Positions 36,201-43,581 of a stretch of 64,000 nt of DNA are shown here, piece by piece. Below the pieces are notes generated by a model that was not told where the DNA came from, did not search any database, and saw only the letters and a list, made by a program, of their open reading frames with translations. The stretch comes from UBA8106 sp913052135. GTDB taxonomy: Bacteria > Acidobacteriota > Vicinamibacteria > Vicinamibacterales > UBA823. How positions within the stretch are numbered: position 1 is the first letter of the stretch; every line of letters starts with the position of its first letter. A program made the position numbers and the translations under genes. The DNA is taken from contig CAJXDY010000003.1 of NCBI GenBank assembly GCA_913052135.1, forward strand, positions 1 to 64,000, given 5' to 3'.

Positions 36201-37001
36201 TCGGACGGTGCAATTCAGTCCGATATTGATACGGCTGACACTCATGATGATCTCGAAGAAGAGGCTGATTTTTCAGACACAGAAGCTATTGATGATAGCG
36301 TAGGCGCCAACTTGCACCTCGATAGCGAGAGTTCAGAGTCTGCGTCTGAGCCTCGTCCACTAACGGCAGATGAAATGATCGTGCGAATTCGTTCGAAAAT
36401 CGATCGACTAGGTGCCGTGAATATGATGGCTATTGACCAATTCGATGAATTGGAAACTCGGCATGCCTTCTTGACGTCGCAACAGCAAGATCTCCTGGAC
36501 TCGATTGCAGCAACTACCACTGCTATCAAAAAAATTAATAAAACCACTAAAGAACGTTTCCAAGAGGCGTTCGAAGCGATTAACACACACTTTCAGTCTA
36601 CATTTTCAACTTTGTTCGGAGGAGGGCGGGCTGGTTTAGTCTTGCTTGACGAAACTGATGTTCTCGAAAGTGGAGTAGATATCATTGCACAGCCACCCGG
36701 TAAGCGTTTACAGAGTGTTCAGTTGCTTTCAGGTGGGGAAAAAGCGATGTGTGCTATGGCGCTTATGTTTGCCATTTTTAAATACAAACCAAGTCCATTT
36801 TGTCTGCTTGATGAAATTGACGCACCACTAGATGACGCAAACATTGGCCGCTTCATTGATATGTTGCGTGGGATGCAAGATCATACCCAGTTCATTTTGA
36901 TCACACACAACCGCAAAACGATGGAAATTGCCAATCGTCTTTATGGGGTGACCATGGAAGAACCGGGCGTGTCCAAACTCATCTCAATGCAGGTTACCTG
37001 A
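33216..37001 (+). CDS. smc: Chromosome segregation protein SMC
   Basis: The 1261 residues form the SMC ATPase of the condensin complex. Walker A GPNGCGKS (residues 35-42) lies in the N-terminal head, then a coiled coil, a hinge domain around residues 530-690 (SVADYVNVAPEYECAVEACLG, VVDDS), a second coiled coil, and the C-terminal head with signature LLSGGEKAM and Walker B FCLLDEIDAPLDD. A Gly-Asn repeat (GNGNGN) lengthens the N-terminal head, and a ~45-residue acidic Asp/Glu/Ser stretch interrupts the coiled coil before the C-terminal head (nt 36219-36354). scpA and scpB are not adjacent. Confidence 0.96.
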   Translation: MQQGIQLHNLEISGFKSFPDRSELAFDQGVTAIVGPNGCGKSNLVDAITWVLGEQSAKSLRGSRMEDVIFSGSDGRKPTSAAEVKLLLKGVVSASNGNGNGHNVPVAVEHSDVPVVTQDAELAGVRSRDVVVSRRLYRSGESEYLIDGKVCRLRDVQDLLMDAGVGVKGYAVIEQGKIGQILSARAHDRRLLIEEAAGVTKYKSRRHAAELKLDAAQQNLVRVEDIVYEVQKQRNALKRQAAKARRYRRLRDELRKWEKVGFAHRYQLLGETVEAARLELAEARSREEVAADSLSQVETRQEQLRVKLAESETKVTSNRDTVHACDLDIKKRQQQIEFDKEQISNLNVTLQELRSEVSNLELRQEPAGIDLTERRKNADLVRRERDQVAQQLSEVEVENLGIRQTVEDKETGVEACRSDVFSVINTATTLQHALEHATNAQTRLFDDLAKIDIENQDVQSETEQLSATHQTMAEARALVQKDLDAVLETYGKCQRELSTLREQHSALLDKANTSDRDIATLAARLQSLEELSAARAGYIDGARFILSQKSETIPHLGSVADYVNVAPEYECAVEACLGNLLQYVVVSRHVHATEWLAYIRKEKPGRCGFLVVDDSPVETEQSENITPAELLSVESVVKVEGPYAAAIREAIRVVAGQIAIAKTPEQAITVAGQTSRQIVTLSGDIFSGSRLVCGGGKTEALGILATKREVKELQSKLLTMRSKAEVITAELQTLNHAQVDLESKIAGFDGDQRKHEKALLEYDLQLGTLGNESSRLQRKQDLLNIERQKAEEEQQSIKTRQGEVQESLEQIGLKKLRADERLTLAQQDLFQAKTEIEVLRQRLAESKASYAALTERSAATETDVHRLEELVTDLEARLAAQTEAVGRAEARCESLHSGIESTEEELAREVANFDLLRSAVKLGSDEVLELRRDFSALDETIRTSRSELDEIRDKVGQFKVSCATAEADLSHLSNSCLEATQLDLDTVVAEVAQLESDGAIQSDIDTADTHDDLEEEADFSDTEAIDDSVGANLHLDSESSESASEPRPLTADEMIVRIRSKIDRLGAVNMMAIDQFDELETRHAFLTSQQQDLLDSIAATTTAIKKINKTTKERFQEAFEAINTHFQSTFSTLFGGGRAGLVLLDETDVLESGVDIIAQPPGKRLQSVQLLSGGEKAMCAMALMFAIFKYKPSPFCLLDEIDAPLDDANIGRFIDMLRGMQDHTQFILITHNRKTMEIANRLYGVTMEEPGVSKLISMQVT

Positions 37002-37060
37002 GAGGCTCACTACAGGCCTGATAGCTGTCATTGAATAATTCTTACTTATCTTGTTGAAGA

Positions 37061-38221
37061 GTGAACGAAGATAAAGCTGCCAGGTATCATCGTCTACGGC
37101 GCCGCGCATCAATATTCTCACTTATCACTAGTGTCTCGATGCTTCTTTTCCTAATCGGATCTGGAAGCAATGAGATCATACGTGATTTTGCCCAAGATTT
37201 TGCTGCTGCTCTGGGCGCACCGTCTTTTATCAGGTCTATTGCTGTCGCTTGTTTGTCTGCAATCGCGTTGATTGTGCTCCATGAAGCGCTAATACTGGGA
37301 CCACACCTCTACACTGTGAATCTTGAACGTCGATATGGCTTGACCACAGTTTCTCTTGGAGTATCAGTTATTGATCATCTCAAGGCCATGATTTTCACTC
37401 TTCTAGTTACTTCTCCAGTTGTGGCAAGTGTCTACATCGCCATGCGATTCTGGCCTAGTTTATGGTGGCTCTTTGCTGGGATCCTTTGTTCACTTGTAAT
37501 GGGTGGCGTGATGAGAATAGCGCCAGCTGTGTTGTTACCAAGACACACACGCTTCGTACCAGTTGGTCGTCATGTTCTGTGTCAACGTTTAAAAGATCTC
37601 TCCAAGCGTGCTGGCACCACCACGCTTGGAGTGTATGAACTTCGTGTAGGAGGACGAAATCGAAGAGCTAATGCGACCGTCGCAGGGTTTGGTGATACTT
37701 GTAGTATTTTCCTTTCCGATACACTCATACAGAATTACTCGGATGACGAGATCGAGGTTGTGCTAGCACACGAACTGGCGCATCATTTACATGGCCACAT
37801 TTGGTTTAGTCTAGTTTGTGACTCGTTAGTTCTGCTTGCAGGATGTTTTAACGCATCAGTGGTGTTACCTATATTTGTCAACCACTTTGGATTACAGAGC
37901 ATTGATGATGTGAGCGGATTACCGCTGCTCGTGCTCGTGGTTGGTCTAACTGTGCTGTCTGGTCAACCGATCATCAACCTAATATCGAGATATCAAGAAC
38001 GACTTGCCGATCGTAAGGCACTGGAAATGACTAGGAAGCCCACTGCATTTATATCCGCACTTCGGCGTCTCTGCGCCCAAAACCTTGCTGAGTATCGGCC
38101 ATCCCGTTTAAATGAAGTTCTTTTTCATGCCCATCCGTCCGTTGCTCATCGGATTGCAGAAGCTCAGCGCTGGGCTAAACTGGAGGGGAAAAATGTGCGG
38201 AATCAAGCGGCCGCTGGTTGA
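37061..38221 (+). CDS. M48 family membrane zinc metallopeptidase (Ste24/HtpX-like)
   Basis: The 386-residue integral membrane protein has the zinc motif HELAH (H237, E238, H241) in VLAHELAHHLHGH and a third-ligand Glu in QERLADRKA (E313). Four or more hydrophobic segments flank it. The arrangement resembles Ste24-type CAAX proteases; bacterial members probably cleave damaged membrane proteins. GTG 37061 is the start, following a GAAGA site. It is 59 bases after smc, so may share its transcript, and ends at a hairpin facing pnp. Confidence 0.9.
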   Translation: MNEDKAARYHRLRRRASIFSLITSVSMLLFLIGSGSNEIIRDFAQDFAAALGAPSFIRSIAVACLSAIALIVLHEALILGPHLYTVNLERRYGLTTVSLGVSVIDHLKAMIFTLLVTSPVVASVYIAMRFWPSLWWLFAGILCSLVMGGVMRIAPAVLLPRHTRFVPVGRHVLCQRLKDLSKRAGTTTLGVYELRVGGRNRRANATVAGFGDTCSIFLSDTLIQNYSDDEIEVVLAHELAHHLHGHIWFSLVCDSLVLLAGCFNASVVLPIFVNHFGLQSIDDVSGLPLLVLVVGLTVLSGQPIINLISRYQERLADRKALEMTRKPTAFISALRRLCAQNLAEYRPSRLNEVLFHAHPSVAHRIAEAQRWAKLEGKNVRNQAAAG

Positions 38222-38253
38222 TTAGCACCAAGAAGTGTGCGTCAAAGGACCAT

Positions 38254-38275
38254 TTCTCCAGATCTGCCTGGAGAA
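38254..38275 (+). terminator. Hairpin between the convergent M48 peptidase and pnp genes
   Basis: TTCTCCAG, 6-base loop, CTGGAGAA is a perfect 8-bp stem, followed on the plus strand by GCTTTGTTGG, a weak T tract. Its place between two converging stop codons fits a terminator for the M48 gene; the weak T run keeps confidence moderate. Confidence 0.5.
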
Positions 38276-38286
38276 GCTTTGTTGGC

Positions 38287-40401
38287 TTAATCCTTTTTGC
38301 CTGACTGTCCGTCACTTTCTTGCTCTTGTAAAAGAGCCTTGCGACTGAGTCGGACTTTTCCTGAAGGGTCAACGTTTATCACCTTGACAAGGATGCGTTC
38401 GCCGTCCTGAAGCTCATCACGAACGTCTTTGACACGATGATTTGCAATTTCCGAGACGTGCAGTAGGCCGTCGATTCCAGGCATGATTTCTACAAAAGCG
38501 CCAAAGTCGGTGATGCGTTGTACTCGACCCATGTATGATTTATTGAGCTCTGGGCTCGCTGTGAGTTCTTTGATGATATCGATTGCCTTCTGGGCAGAAG
38601 ATTCATCAGACGATGCAACATTTACCTGTCCGTCATCTTCGACATTGATTTTGACACCTGTGCGCTCAATGATGCTTCTGATCATTTTTCCGCCTGGGCC
38701 AATGACGTCGCGAATCTTATCTACCGGAATCTTGACCGTCACGATTCGAGGCGCATACGTGGAAATGTCTTCCCGAAAAGCTGGTAAGGTGCCTCTCATT
38801 TTATCTAGAATGTGCAGCCTACCAACTCGTGCCTGCTCAAGTGCTTCACGCATGATCTCTGTAGTGATGCCAGCGACCTTAATGTCCATCTGTAGAGCAG
38901 TTATACCTTTTTCGGTACCAGCAACTTTAAAGTCCATGTCGCCATAATGATCTTCAGCTCCAGCGATGTCACTGAGAATGGCGTGTTGCCCATTCTTCTC
39001 ATCTAAAATAAGTCCCATCGCAACACCTGCAACAGGTGACGCCAATGGTACGCCGGCATCCATTAAGCTGAGAGTAGAGCCGCACACTGTGGCCATTGAT
39101 GACGAACCGTTTGATTCCAGAATTTCCGATACGGTGCGCATAGTGTAGGGAAATTTATCTTCATCTGGGATCACGGGTGCTAATGCACGTTCCGCAAGAG
39201 CACCGTGTCCTATTTCCCTCCGTCCAGGGCCTCTTAGAAATTTTACTTCGCCGACTGAAAAAGGAGGGAAATTGTAATGCAACATGAATCGCCGATAAGT
39301 TTCACCGGCCAGCGTTTCCATTTTTTGTTTATCGTCGCCAGTGCCTAAAGTGGTTATAACTAAAGCCTGCGTTTCACCCCTTGTGAACACCGCTGAACCG
39401 TGGGTGCGAGGTAACACGCTAACCTCAGACGAAATTGGTCGAATTTCGTCGAACTTTCTTCCATCTAAACGTATCTGACGCTCAAGAATTTCAGAACGTA
39501 ATACCTGTTCATTGAGTTCCTTGAATATCTGCTTGGCATCCGCACGCAGATTTGTATCGCCTTCTGGTAAGGTCGCCAGTAGGTCATCAAGAACTTGGTC
39601 AACTTGGGCATAGTTCTCAATTTTTCCCCGGATGCGCATTGCGTCAGTTAATGGATTGAGTACTTTCGCCTCAATGTCACTTCGTCTCTCAGGAGCTATT
39701 GTATGTGGCTCGACTGTTAATTTCTGTTTGCCGACCTCGCCTGCCATCGTGTCAATCAACTCGATAATTTGTTTGATAACAGCATGACCCTTTTCGAGCG
39801 CTTCCAGGATTTGACCTTCAGAAATTTGTTTAGCTCCGGCTTCAACCATTACGATGGCATCCTTAGTACCAGCAATAACTAGGTCCAGGATGCTGTTTTG
39901 TCGTTCTTCGTATGATGGGTTGATTACGTATTCACCTTCTATCAGACCGACACGCACTGATGCGATAGTTTGAGTAAACGGAATGTTTGAAAATGAAAGC
40001 GCTGCAGAGGCGCCCGTGAGGGCGAGGACATCAGAATCGTAGTTGGTATCCGCTGAGAGGACGAAGGCAATGACTTGTGTTTCGCGTTGCCATCCTTGTG
40101 GAAATAGAGGGCGAAGTGGTCGATCAATCACTCGACTTGTGAGCGTTTCCTTTTCTGTCGGCCTACCTTCGCGCTTGAAAAACCCTCCTGGAATTCTGCC
40201 TGAGGCGTATGCGGATTCCTTGTAATCCACTGTTAAGGGAAGAAAATCAATGCCTTCGCGTGGGGTAGACGCACAGCAAGCTGTGACTAACACCATGGTA
40301 TCGCCGTAACGGACCACTACAGCACCATCCGCCTGCTTAGCAAGTTTTCCAGTTTCGATCGAGAAAATCTCTCGTCCGATTTTCAGATCACGTGTGTGCA
40401 T
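38287..40401 (-). CDS. pnp: Polyribonucleotide nucleotidyltransferase (PNPase)
   Basis: A phosphorolytic 3'-5' exoribonuclease of the RNA degradosome. The 704 residues show two RNase PH domains (SAYASGRIPGGFFKREGRPTEKE, TRGETQALV, LHYNFPPFSVGE, RREIGHGALAERAL), the helical linker, a KH domain (DVIGPGGKMIRSIIERTGVKINVEDDG) and an S1 domain (GRVQRITDFGAFVEIMPGIDGLLHVSEI). Last gene of the rimP-nusA-infB-ylxP-rbfA-nrnA-truB-rpsO-pnp series, 93 bases after rpsO. Confidence 0.97.
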   Translation of the reverse strand: MHTRDLKIGREIFSIETGKLAKQADGAVVVRYGDTMVLVTACCASTPREGIDFLPLTVDYKESAYASGRIPGGFFKREGRPTEKETLTSRVIDRPLRPLFPQGWQRETQVIAFVLSADTNYDSDVLALTGASAALSFSNIPFTQTIASVRVGLIEGEYVINPSYEERQNSILDLVIAGTKDAIVMVEAGAKQISEGQILEALEKGHAVIKQIIELIDTMAGEVGKQKLTVEPHTIAPERRSDIEAKVLNPLTDAMRIRGKIENYAQVDQVLDDLLATLPEGDTNLRADAKQIFKELNEQVLRSEILERQIRLDGRKFDEIRPISSEVSVLPRTHGSAVFTRGETQALVITTLGTGDDKQKMETLAGETYRRFMLHYNFPPFSVGEVKFLRGPGRREIGHGALAERALAPVIPDEDKFPYTMRTVSEILESNGSSSMATVCGSTLSLMDAGVPLASPVAGVAMGLILDEKNGQHAILSDIAGAEDHYGDMDFKVAGTEKGITALQMDIKVAGITTEIMREALEQARVGRLHILDKMRGTLPAFREDISTYAPRIVTVKIPVDKIRDVIGPGGKMIRSIIERTGVKINVEDDGQVNVASSDESSAQKAIDIIKELTASPELNKSYMGRVQRITDFGAFVEIMPGIDGLLHVSEIANHRVKDVRDELQDGERILVKVINVDPSGKVRLSRKALLQEQESDGQSGKKD

Positions 40402-40494
40402 AGGTATATCGCCTTTACTGATGTTTCGGGGAAGTGACGAACTTCACGGTTGTAGAGCTTATCCGGATGCTTCCACTAGGTGCTCTAGCAGAGA

Positions 40495-40764
40495 CTACTT
40501 ACGAATACCCAGCCTTTGGATCAGATTCGCATAACGGTCCGAATCTTCCCGCTTAAGGTAATCTAGTAAGCGCCGTCGTTGTCCGACAAGTTTAAGTAAG
40601 CCTCGTCGTGAGCTATGGTCCTTCGCGTTTAACTTGGCATGCTCCGTTAGATAGCTAATGCGTTCGCTGAGCAGTGCGACTTGCACTTCTGGTGAACCTG
40701 TGTCGCTATCGTGGGTGCGATAGTCACCTATCAGTTTAGTTTTTTGCTCAGGTTGGAAAGCCAA
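40495..40764 (-). CDS. rpsO: 30S ribosomal protein S15
   Basis: S15 is a primary binder of the central 16S domain. I choose TTG 40764: it gives exactly the usual 89 residues (MAFQPEQKTKLIGDYRTHDSDTGSPEVQVALL...), and a strong GGAGG lies 8 bases before it. The ATG 15 bases further up (40779) would place that GGAGG inside the gene and has no ribosome site of its own. QRRRLLDYLKREDSDRY is the conserved rRNA-binding part. It stands between truB and pnp as in most bacteria. Confidence 0.94.
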   Translation of the reverse strand: MAFQPEQKTKLIGDYRTHDSDTGSPEVQVALLSERISYLTEHAKLNAKDHSSRRGLLKLVGQRRRLLDYLKREDSDRYANLIQRLGIRK

Positions 40765-40790
40765 GTCAGTTACCTCCATGCACGGTCTAG

Positions 40791-40825
40791 CTTCAAGCGC
40801 GAACTACAGATTGACGATCTTGAAG
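40791..40825 (-). promoter_or_regulatory. Inverted repeat upstream of rpsO
   Basis: CTTCAAG and CTTGAAG form a perfect 7-bp stem across a 21-base loop, in the 106 bases between truB and the rpsO start. E. coli S15 controls its own translation through a structured leader; an equivalent role here is only inference. Confidence 0.3.
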
Positions 40826-40870
40826 CCCACCGAGCCTTATAGATTTTCTTTCTCATTTTAAACATCCATT

Positions 40871-41842
40871 TTAAACCAGAACAACCGTCGGATGCAAAAG
40901 GCCTCTCGGTTTAGGTTGGGCGAGTGCGATGAGTGATCCGTCTTGACTTAGTAACCTAATCCAGGTTGTGGAATCCACAACTCCTGAAGTGGAACGGTTA
41001 AGAATTGACCCCGTTCCATTAGAAATGTCTCTCTCTAGGAGAAGGTTTCCATGTGCAGCTCGTGTTTGACCGCGCAAAGTGAGTGTAACAGATGGTAGAT
41101 GCTGCAATAGTTTTGAGAGTGGGATGATCTGTGTCAGTGCCGCCACACCTTGTTGTTGAATCTCAGAGAGCGAAATTGCAGTTTCAAGTCCAAATTCGCC
41201 ACTTCGTTCTCGCCTGAGTGCTTCTAAATAAGCTCCGCAACCTAAGGCTTGCCCGATGTCATTTGTTAAGGATCGCACATAGAATCCAGGTGAGCAAACC
41301 AGACGAATTCTGAGAAAATCGCCAGTGAATTCAAGTAAATCAAGACGTTCAACATGCACGTCTACCGGTTCTGGTGTAATTGGACGTCCTTGTCTTGCCA
41401 GTGTATACGCTCGCCGCCCGTCAATTTTCTTTGCTGAAAACGGTGGTGGAGTTTGGGAAAATGACCCGGTGAATTTATTGAGAACATTTTCAACACTATG
41501 GCGGTCGACTGACGGACCAGTCCGAGATTCCAAACCCATGATTACTTTGGAAGGCGACTGCTGAAACACACCAGTTCGGTCAAAGGTGTCAGTCGAGGCG
41601 CCAAGTCTTATTGAGGCTTCGTAGATTTTTGGTGCGATTGACAGAAATATTGCTAAGCGAGTCGCTCGTCCAATAACAAGCGGCAAGATCCCTGTAGCTA
41701 AGGGATCGAGAGTGCCGATGTGACCAATTTTCTTAATGTGCAACGCTCGACGTGTACGAACGACCACATCATGTGACGTGAGCCCTGAGGGTTTGTCAAT
41801 AAGAAGCACGCCGTGATTTGGAGTCGGGTCTGACTGAAGCAC
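40871..41842 (-). CDS. truB: tRNA pseudouridine-55 synthase
   Basis: TruB makes pseudouridine 55 in the T loop of tRNA. The 323 residues include GVLLIDKPSGLTSHDVV, HIGTLDPLATGILPLVIGRATR with the catalytic Asp in TLDP, TPPPFSAKKIDGRRAYTLARQG and CSPGFYVRSLTNDIG. The start is GTG 41842, a few residues before the family core. It follows nrnA by 45 bases and precedes rpsO. Confidence 0.95.
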   Translation of the reverse strand: MLQSDPTPNHGVLLIDKPSGLTSHDVVVRTRRALHIKKIGHIGTLDPLATGILPLVIGRATRLAIFLSIAPKIYEASIRLGASTDTFDRTGVFQQSPSKVIMGLESRTGPSVDRHSVENVLNKFTGSFSQTPPPFSAKKIDGRRAYTLARQGRPITPEPVDVHVERLDLLEFTGDFLRIRLVCSPGFYVRSLTNDIGQALGCGAYLEALRRERSGEFGLETAISLSEIQQQGVAALTQIIPLSKLLQHLPSVTLTLRGQTRAAHGNLLLERDISNGTGSILNRSTSGVVDSTTWIRLLSQDGSLIALAQPKPRGLLHPTVVLV

Positions 41843-41887
41843 TTTCTGATGAACCTAGGCGTCACACGAGATGTGATCAGTTGATTG

Positions 41888-42883
41888 TTACGAATCAGGC
41901 GAGTTGTTATCGAGAGTTGCTGTTATCTTACTTATCAGTGTTTTACGAACAGCTTCTATAGGTACATCAGATGTAAAACCAGCTGCATTTGCATGTCCAC
42001 CACCCCCGTAGGTCACAGCGATAGCTCGAACATCAATGTCCCCCTTTGACCGGAGGCTAACCCGTAAAGGTTGTCCTTTTAAATCCTTAAAAAATGCGAC
42101 GGCCTGCACCACTTCGGCTGACAGTGGAATATTGACAAGACCTTCGAGATCATCTTCAGAGCCTCCAGTGTCATTCATGATTTCGTCATTCAAATAAATT
42201 ACCGCAAGCCGGTCAGAGGCTTCAAGGTCCATCTTGTTAAGGATGGCGCCGACAAGTTTTAGACGTCCACGGGTTCCACTATCAAAGATCTTGCGAGCGA
42301 TAGAAGATGGATTCACCCCAGCCTCTACAAGTTGACGACACATCTCAAACGTTCTGGCGGTAATATTGCCATAGTGAAAAGATCCTGTGTCTGTAAGGGT
42401 GGCTAGGTAGAGGTGAGTAGCGATGTCATGTGTGATCGTGATACCCAGAAAACGAATTAGATCAAATACCATTTCACCGCAGGCTGCTGCTGTTTCGTCG
42501 ATCCAATTGATATCGCCGTAGTTTTCGTTACCTAAGTGGTGGTCGATATTAATCGTATAGTTTCCTTGCAACTCTTCAACGCCTGGGCGACCCAAGTTGC
42601 TGCACTCCATGACGACAAGAGCATCGAAGTTGCCCTTGGCAGTCGCCGAAATTTCAATGTCTTGAACACCTGGAAAGGTACGATACAAATCAGGCGTCGG
42701 ATCGCAGTTGATTATCCGCACCTGTTTATTGAGCTGTTTTAGAGCGAATGCCATGGCCAGTTGAGAGCCGATTGCATCACCGTCAGGTCTTGCATGCGAC
42801 GTAAGCAAGAACCTTTCCTGATTCTCTATCACAGCGCAAATACTTGCGAGCGTGCCATTCTTCCTCTTATTCGGCGTCATCAT
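41888..42883 (-). CDS. nrnA: DHH-DHHA1 phosphoesterase (NrnA-like nano-RNase / pAp phosphatase)
   Basis: This family degrades 2-5 nt RNAs and 3'-phosphoadenosine 5'-phosphate. The 331 residues contain SHARPDGDAIGSQLA, VDHHLGNENYGDINWID (the DHH motif), and the DHHA1 end with TYGGGGHANAAGF. Its place between rbfA and truB is conserved in many bacteria. The start overlaps the end of rbfA; ATG 42880 is an equally good start. Confidence 0.92.
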   Translation of the reverse strand: MMTPNKRKNGTLASICAVIENQERFLLTSHARPDGDAIGSQLAMAFALKQLNKQVRIINCDPTPDLYRTFPGVQDIEISATAKGNFDALVVMECSNLGRPGVEELQGNYTINIDHHLGNENYGDINWIDETAAACGEMVFDLIRFLGITITHDIATHLYLATLTDTGSFHYGNITARTFEMCRQLVEAGVNPSSIARKIFDSGTRGRLKLVGAILNKMDLEASDRLAVIYLNDEIMNDTGGSEDDLEGLVNIPLSAEVVQAVAFFKDLKGQPLRVSLRSKGDIDVRAIAVTYGGGGHANAAGFTSDVPIEAVRKTLISKITATLDNNSPDS

Positions 42884-43256
42884 CGTTCAGTGTAGCTTGG
42901 TTGGCTTGTGCGGACAGACCCAGACCCTCAAGAAGTTCTTGGATTCGTTCGTGATGGCCGATTGATTCGTCAAAATTAAATCGTAATTCTGGTATGCGTT
43001 TCAGGTGGAGGCGTTTGCCTATCTGGCGCCGAAGAAAAGGAGCCGCGCGTTCTAAGGCTTTTGCACTGTTTTGACAGGCTTGCTGGTCACCTATGCATGT
43101 GTAATAAACTCGCGCATGCTGTAGATCAGCTGTTAAATCTACGCGTGTGAGGGTTACGAACCCCAGACCGGGATCTTTCACGGTCCTAGTTAACAATTCG
43201 CTCAATTCGGATCGAAGAAGATCGGCTACACGTTCACGGCGAGATCCTTGCGACAT
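42867..43256 (-). CDS. rbfA: Ribosome-binding factor A
   Basis: RbfA assists late maturation of the 16S 5' end. The 129 residues (RRERVADLLRSELSELLTRTVKDPGLGFVTLTRVDLTADLQHARVYYT; LRRQIGKRLHLKRIPELRFNFDESI) fit the KH-like family. The C-terminal ~20 residues are variable. It overlaps nrnA, starting the tightly packed second half of the operon. Confidence 0.95.
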   Translation of the reverse strand: MSQGSRRERVADLLRSELSELLTRTVKDPGLGFVTLTRVDLTADLQHARVYYTCIGDQQACQNSAKALERAAPFLRRQIGKRLHLKRIPELRFNFDESIGHHERIQELLEGLGLSAQANQATLNDDDAE

Positions 43257-43280
43257 GTAAGAACTTTCCTCACATCGATG

Positions 43281-43565
43281 TTATGTTAGAAATTCAACGC
43301 GGCTATCGCACACAAGTCCAGGGTGGACGCGCTCAATTTCATTTTCCGCTGCTGCCAAAGCTTGATCTACGGTTTTGGTGTCGGTGCTTACTGCGACGAC
43401 ATCTAAACGAGCTCTTTGCCACAAGTCCTGATGATCTGTCTCAGCAATTGCTATGTTAAATTTTCTAAGTCGATCTTTCACACTACGTATGACCATGCGT
43501 TTCTCCTTTAGGGAGCTGGCATTTGGTAGGTATAACTCAAGCGAGAGGAGCCCTACGACAGGCAT
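43281..43565 (-). CDS. ylxP: DUF503 family protein (YlxP-like)
   Basis: A 94-residue member of a small family commonly encoded between infB and rbfA. VVGLLSLELYLPNASSLKEKRMVIRSVKDRLRKFNIAIAETDHQDLWQRARLDVVAVSTD is typical. The molecular role is not established; the context suggests ribosome assembly or translation initiation. Confidence 0.92.
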   Translation of the reverse strand: MPVVGLLSLELYLPNASSLKEKRMVIRSVKDRLRKFNIAIAETDHQDLWQRARLDVVAVSTDTKTVDQALAAAENEIERVHPGLVCDSRVEFLT

Positions 43566-43581
43566 ATTCTAAGAATATAGA

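Noticed and set aside
40422..40455. Short stem GAAGT/ACTTC between rpsO and pnp as an RNase III site
   Set aside because: Only 5 bp long, so not better than chance; a longer processing hairpin was not found.
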